NCBI GenBank assembly: GCA_021399435.1
Contig: JAJTUP010000093.1
Location: forward strand, 168,436 to 232,435
DNA length: 64,000 nucleotides
Direction of reading: 5' to 3'
From: Diaporthe sp. PMI_573
Taxonomy: Eukaryota; Ascomycota; Sordariomycetes; Diaporthales; Diaporthaceae
In this document: positions 61,830 through 64,000 of the stretch, piece by piece
Numbering within the stretch: the first letter of the stretch is position 1
Layout of the letters: the number at the start of each line of letters is the position of its first letter
Notes under the pieces: generated by a model
What the model was told of the DNA's origin: nothing
What the model saw: only the letters and a program-made list of their open reading frames with translations
Database searches by the model: none
Translations under genes and position numbers: made by a program

Positions 61830-64000
61830 TAGGTAATTCTTAGTAAAACTATAAAGATACATACTTCTAATCTCCTAGTCTTAGGGAGATAAATACTACT
61901 CTAATTAGGTACCTATAAGCCCTATAAGATAGGGTAAGGACTATTTCATAAGTTCCTTTTAAACCTGTCTATAAAATAAGGGGATAGAGAGACCAGTACC
62001 CAAGTATCAAAGTTATCAGCACTTTAACAAGCAACTTACTAGGGGAAACTACTCCAACCCTAATAATGATTAAATATTATATTAGCTCTCTAGCTACATT
62101 AACTTTAGATATAATTAACTAAGGATATTATAGTTCAGCTTTCCTTACCATATATATAGAAGTAACTAATATATACCTTTACTAGCTTTACTTAATACCA
62201 GGGTAGAGATAAATCTACTACTATTAAGCTATTATAGCCAAAACCAGCTTATTTTTCTCCTCTTAAGGATATAACCTCTATAGTCTATAATAGAGAAGCC
62301 TTATCTAATTAAGGTAACTAAAGACTAGATTTACATTAGCCCTAAGTAGATAAAGTAAGTTTTCTTTATTATTAACAATATAACCTATAATATTACATAC
62401 TATATTCTTCTTAAAATACATTCTTTCTTAATACTAATCTAACCTTTAAAAAATTAAAGGGTTTCCTATTTATACATTATGCTAGGAGACTCCTAGATAA
62501 AGTATAGCCTAGGATAAAGGAACTAAAAGCCTTTTTATATAGTCCTAGTAATAGTACACGAGTCTTAGAAAAATATATTCCATAGACTTTAGCTATTTAA
62601 AATATATTTAGAGTAATCTAATTAGAAACTAGTAGTAATCAATACTCTAGTTAAGCCTTCTTTAACCTATCTTAGTATTAAAGGGTAATGAAATTCTTAG
62701 TATCCTCTAGGATAAGGATATTTAAAAGTTATTAGTTTCTTTTATAAAAAGACCTTTAGTACGAAGTACATTAGCTATATATACTTAAAGGTATTAAAAA
62801 ACCTAATCCTTAATATATCTATAGATTATATCTAAAAACAAGAATAGCCTATACTTGTAAATAGATAAACTTGATCTCATTACCATAAGTATTGCTAAAT
62901 TAATTAGTTATACTATTAACTTATAATTAGAACCCTCTATAAGAGGGTAGGAGTTAAAGTATATCTAGTAGACGATTACCTATTTAATAGATTAGTTCTA
63001 AGAGAACGATTAACTAGAAGCCAAGCTATGAAGTAGAAATCAGGGATATTATAAACTAGACTATAAACGATAAATAACCCCTAGATATGGCTAAAATTCT
63101 CTAAGATTAAGAGGAGATCTCGACTTACTCCTAATTACTTAGAATAAATTATGAAGAATAACTATGATAGCTTTTTAACTAAGGAAAAAAATATATTTAC
63201 CTATCTCTTATTAATAAAGAAAAGGCCTTACCTAGAACTAGTCTATATATCTTAAATCAATAGATATTACTTTACCTTAAATAATTAAAACCATACTATA
63301 CAAGGCCTACTAAGTAAAGATAATTAAGTTACCTAGAGCCCTTAGTAATAGCTATTAAAATACTAAGAAAAAGAGAGGTAAGTAGTATTATCAAGGAATC
63401 TTACATAGTATATTAAAATAGCTATTCCTAGTTAAGAAAAAGGACTCAGGGTACTAGCTAATTAATAACATCTTTAAGGAAATAAGGTTATAATTAGAGA
63501 CGCCTTTATCCTCTAGTAGTAGATGAATTTATAGAGGAATTTTATAATATAGAAGATTCTCTCTCTTTTTAGATTTCTTCTTAGGCTATGATTAGGTAAA
63601 GCTTAATAAGAAGAGCCACGATATAACAACCTTTATAACACTAATTAGGTTATCAATAATATAGCCTACTTATAGGTACTACTAATTCTATAGCCTAGTT
63701 TATATAATATATAGTATAGCTATTATATAACTTATCCCCTTAATCTATAGACCTTTTCTAGATAATATAGCTATTAGAGGTCCTAACATAGATTATAATA
63801 ACAAGGAAATTCCTAATCTACCTAGAGTTAGAAGATATATAGTAAAATATATTAAGAATCTTAACAACATTCTCTACATATAGAACTAGCTAGTATAGCT
63901 ATTAATACCTATAAGTAGAATAGTATAAGTATTAAACTAATATTATAAATAATATATAGTACTCTTAGCTAAGTACTAGTAAACAAAAAGATCATTAAGA

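Larger units (their letters stand above)
58562..64000 (+). mobile_element. RIP-degraded Ty3/gypsy retrotransposon, truncated by the window end
   Basis: It begins with an LTR-like stretch (TGTTACGGGGTACAGTGTTT). About 4.9 kb further, a broken reverse transcriptase can be read in pieces on the plus strand (63,420-63,860): VKKKDSGY, LINNI, SLFLDFFLGYD, VKLNKKSHDITTFIT, RPFLDNIAIRGPNID. These match the gypsy RT order: lead-in KKKDG, the D-x-x-xGYD block, TAF/TTF, and the degenerate catalytic LDDI replaced by LDNI. Stops are many. Base composition is RIP-like. Distance from LTR to RT fits a gypsy element. The 3' part lies beyond the window. Confidence 0.8.

Overview
The window is nuclear DNA of a filamentous ascomycete (Pezizomycotina, most likely a Sordariomycete). 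Evidence: many 50-100 nt GT-AG introns with CTAAC/CTGAC-type branch points, several HET-domain genes, an Egh16/Gas1-type secreted protein, a btgC-type GH17 membrane glucanase, a fungal GH3 beta-xylosidase, and a large AT-rich block whose remnants look RIP-mutated (TpA-rich, stop-riddled, few CpA). No species assignment is attempted. Gene models were spliced by eye; where exon lengths sum to an intact frame this is stated.

Region 1-43.8 kb is gene-bearing and of ordinary GC content. In order it holds: the C-terminal end of an amidase-like gene; a broken flavocytochrome-b2-like gene; a full-length HET gene and a 5'-truncated HET gene; a disordered Pro/Ser/Thr-rich protein; a kinase-like protein; a secreted GH3 beta-xylosidase; an Egh16/Gas1-type secreted protein; a third HET gene with an in-frame upstream ORF; an intron-containing tRNA-Ser(CGA); a multi-exon ABCC-type transporter; a SAP/F-box-like protein; a secreted DUF1996 protein with a 12-nt exon; a small single-pass membrane protein; a btgC-type GH17 glucanase; and a secreted bicupin oxalate decarboxylase. 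Recurring themes are cell-wall and plant-polymer carbohydrate chemistry, secreted proteins, and HET-type self/non-self recognition. This mix is typical of accessory or subtelomere-like segments of plant-associated fungi.

Region 43.8-64 kb is a repeat block. Its matrix is old, AT-rich and RIP-like, and includes a recognisable Ty3/gypsy relic at 58.56-64 kb and an inverted LTR-like relative at 44.3-44.6 kb. Two well-preserved elements sit inside this matrix. One is a 2325-bp pogo/Fot1-type DNA transposon with 93-bp terminal inverted repeats, a TA duplication and an intact 560-aa transposase. The other is a 7500-bp Ty1/copia-type retrotransposon with two 208-bp LTRs that read as identical.

The copia element is the most unusual object here. 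Short CpG-containing hexamers of the form CGTACG / CGTGCG / CGCACG are scattered along its whole length, in LTRs, coding and non-coding DNA, about every 150 bp on strict counting, and are rare elsewhere in the window. It also carries, antisense to gag-pol, a small spliced gene with its own fungal-type CT-rich promoter that encodes a Cys-rich protein with an acidic tail interrupted by tandem TAG codons. I propose, as a testable inference only, a factor/motif pair comparable in logic to the VANC/motif anti-silencing system of VANDAL DNA transposons.
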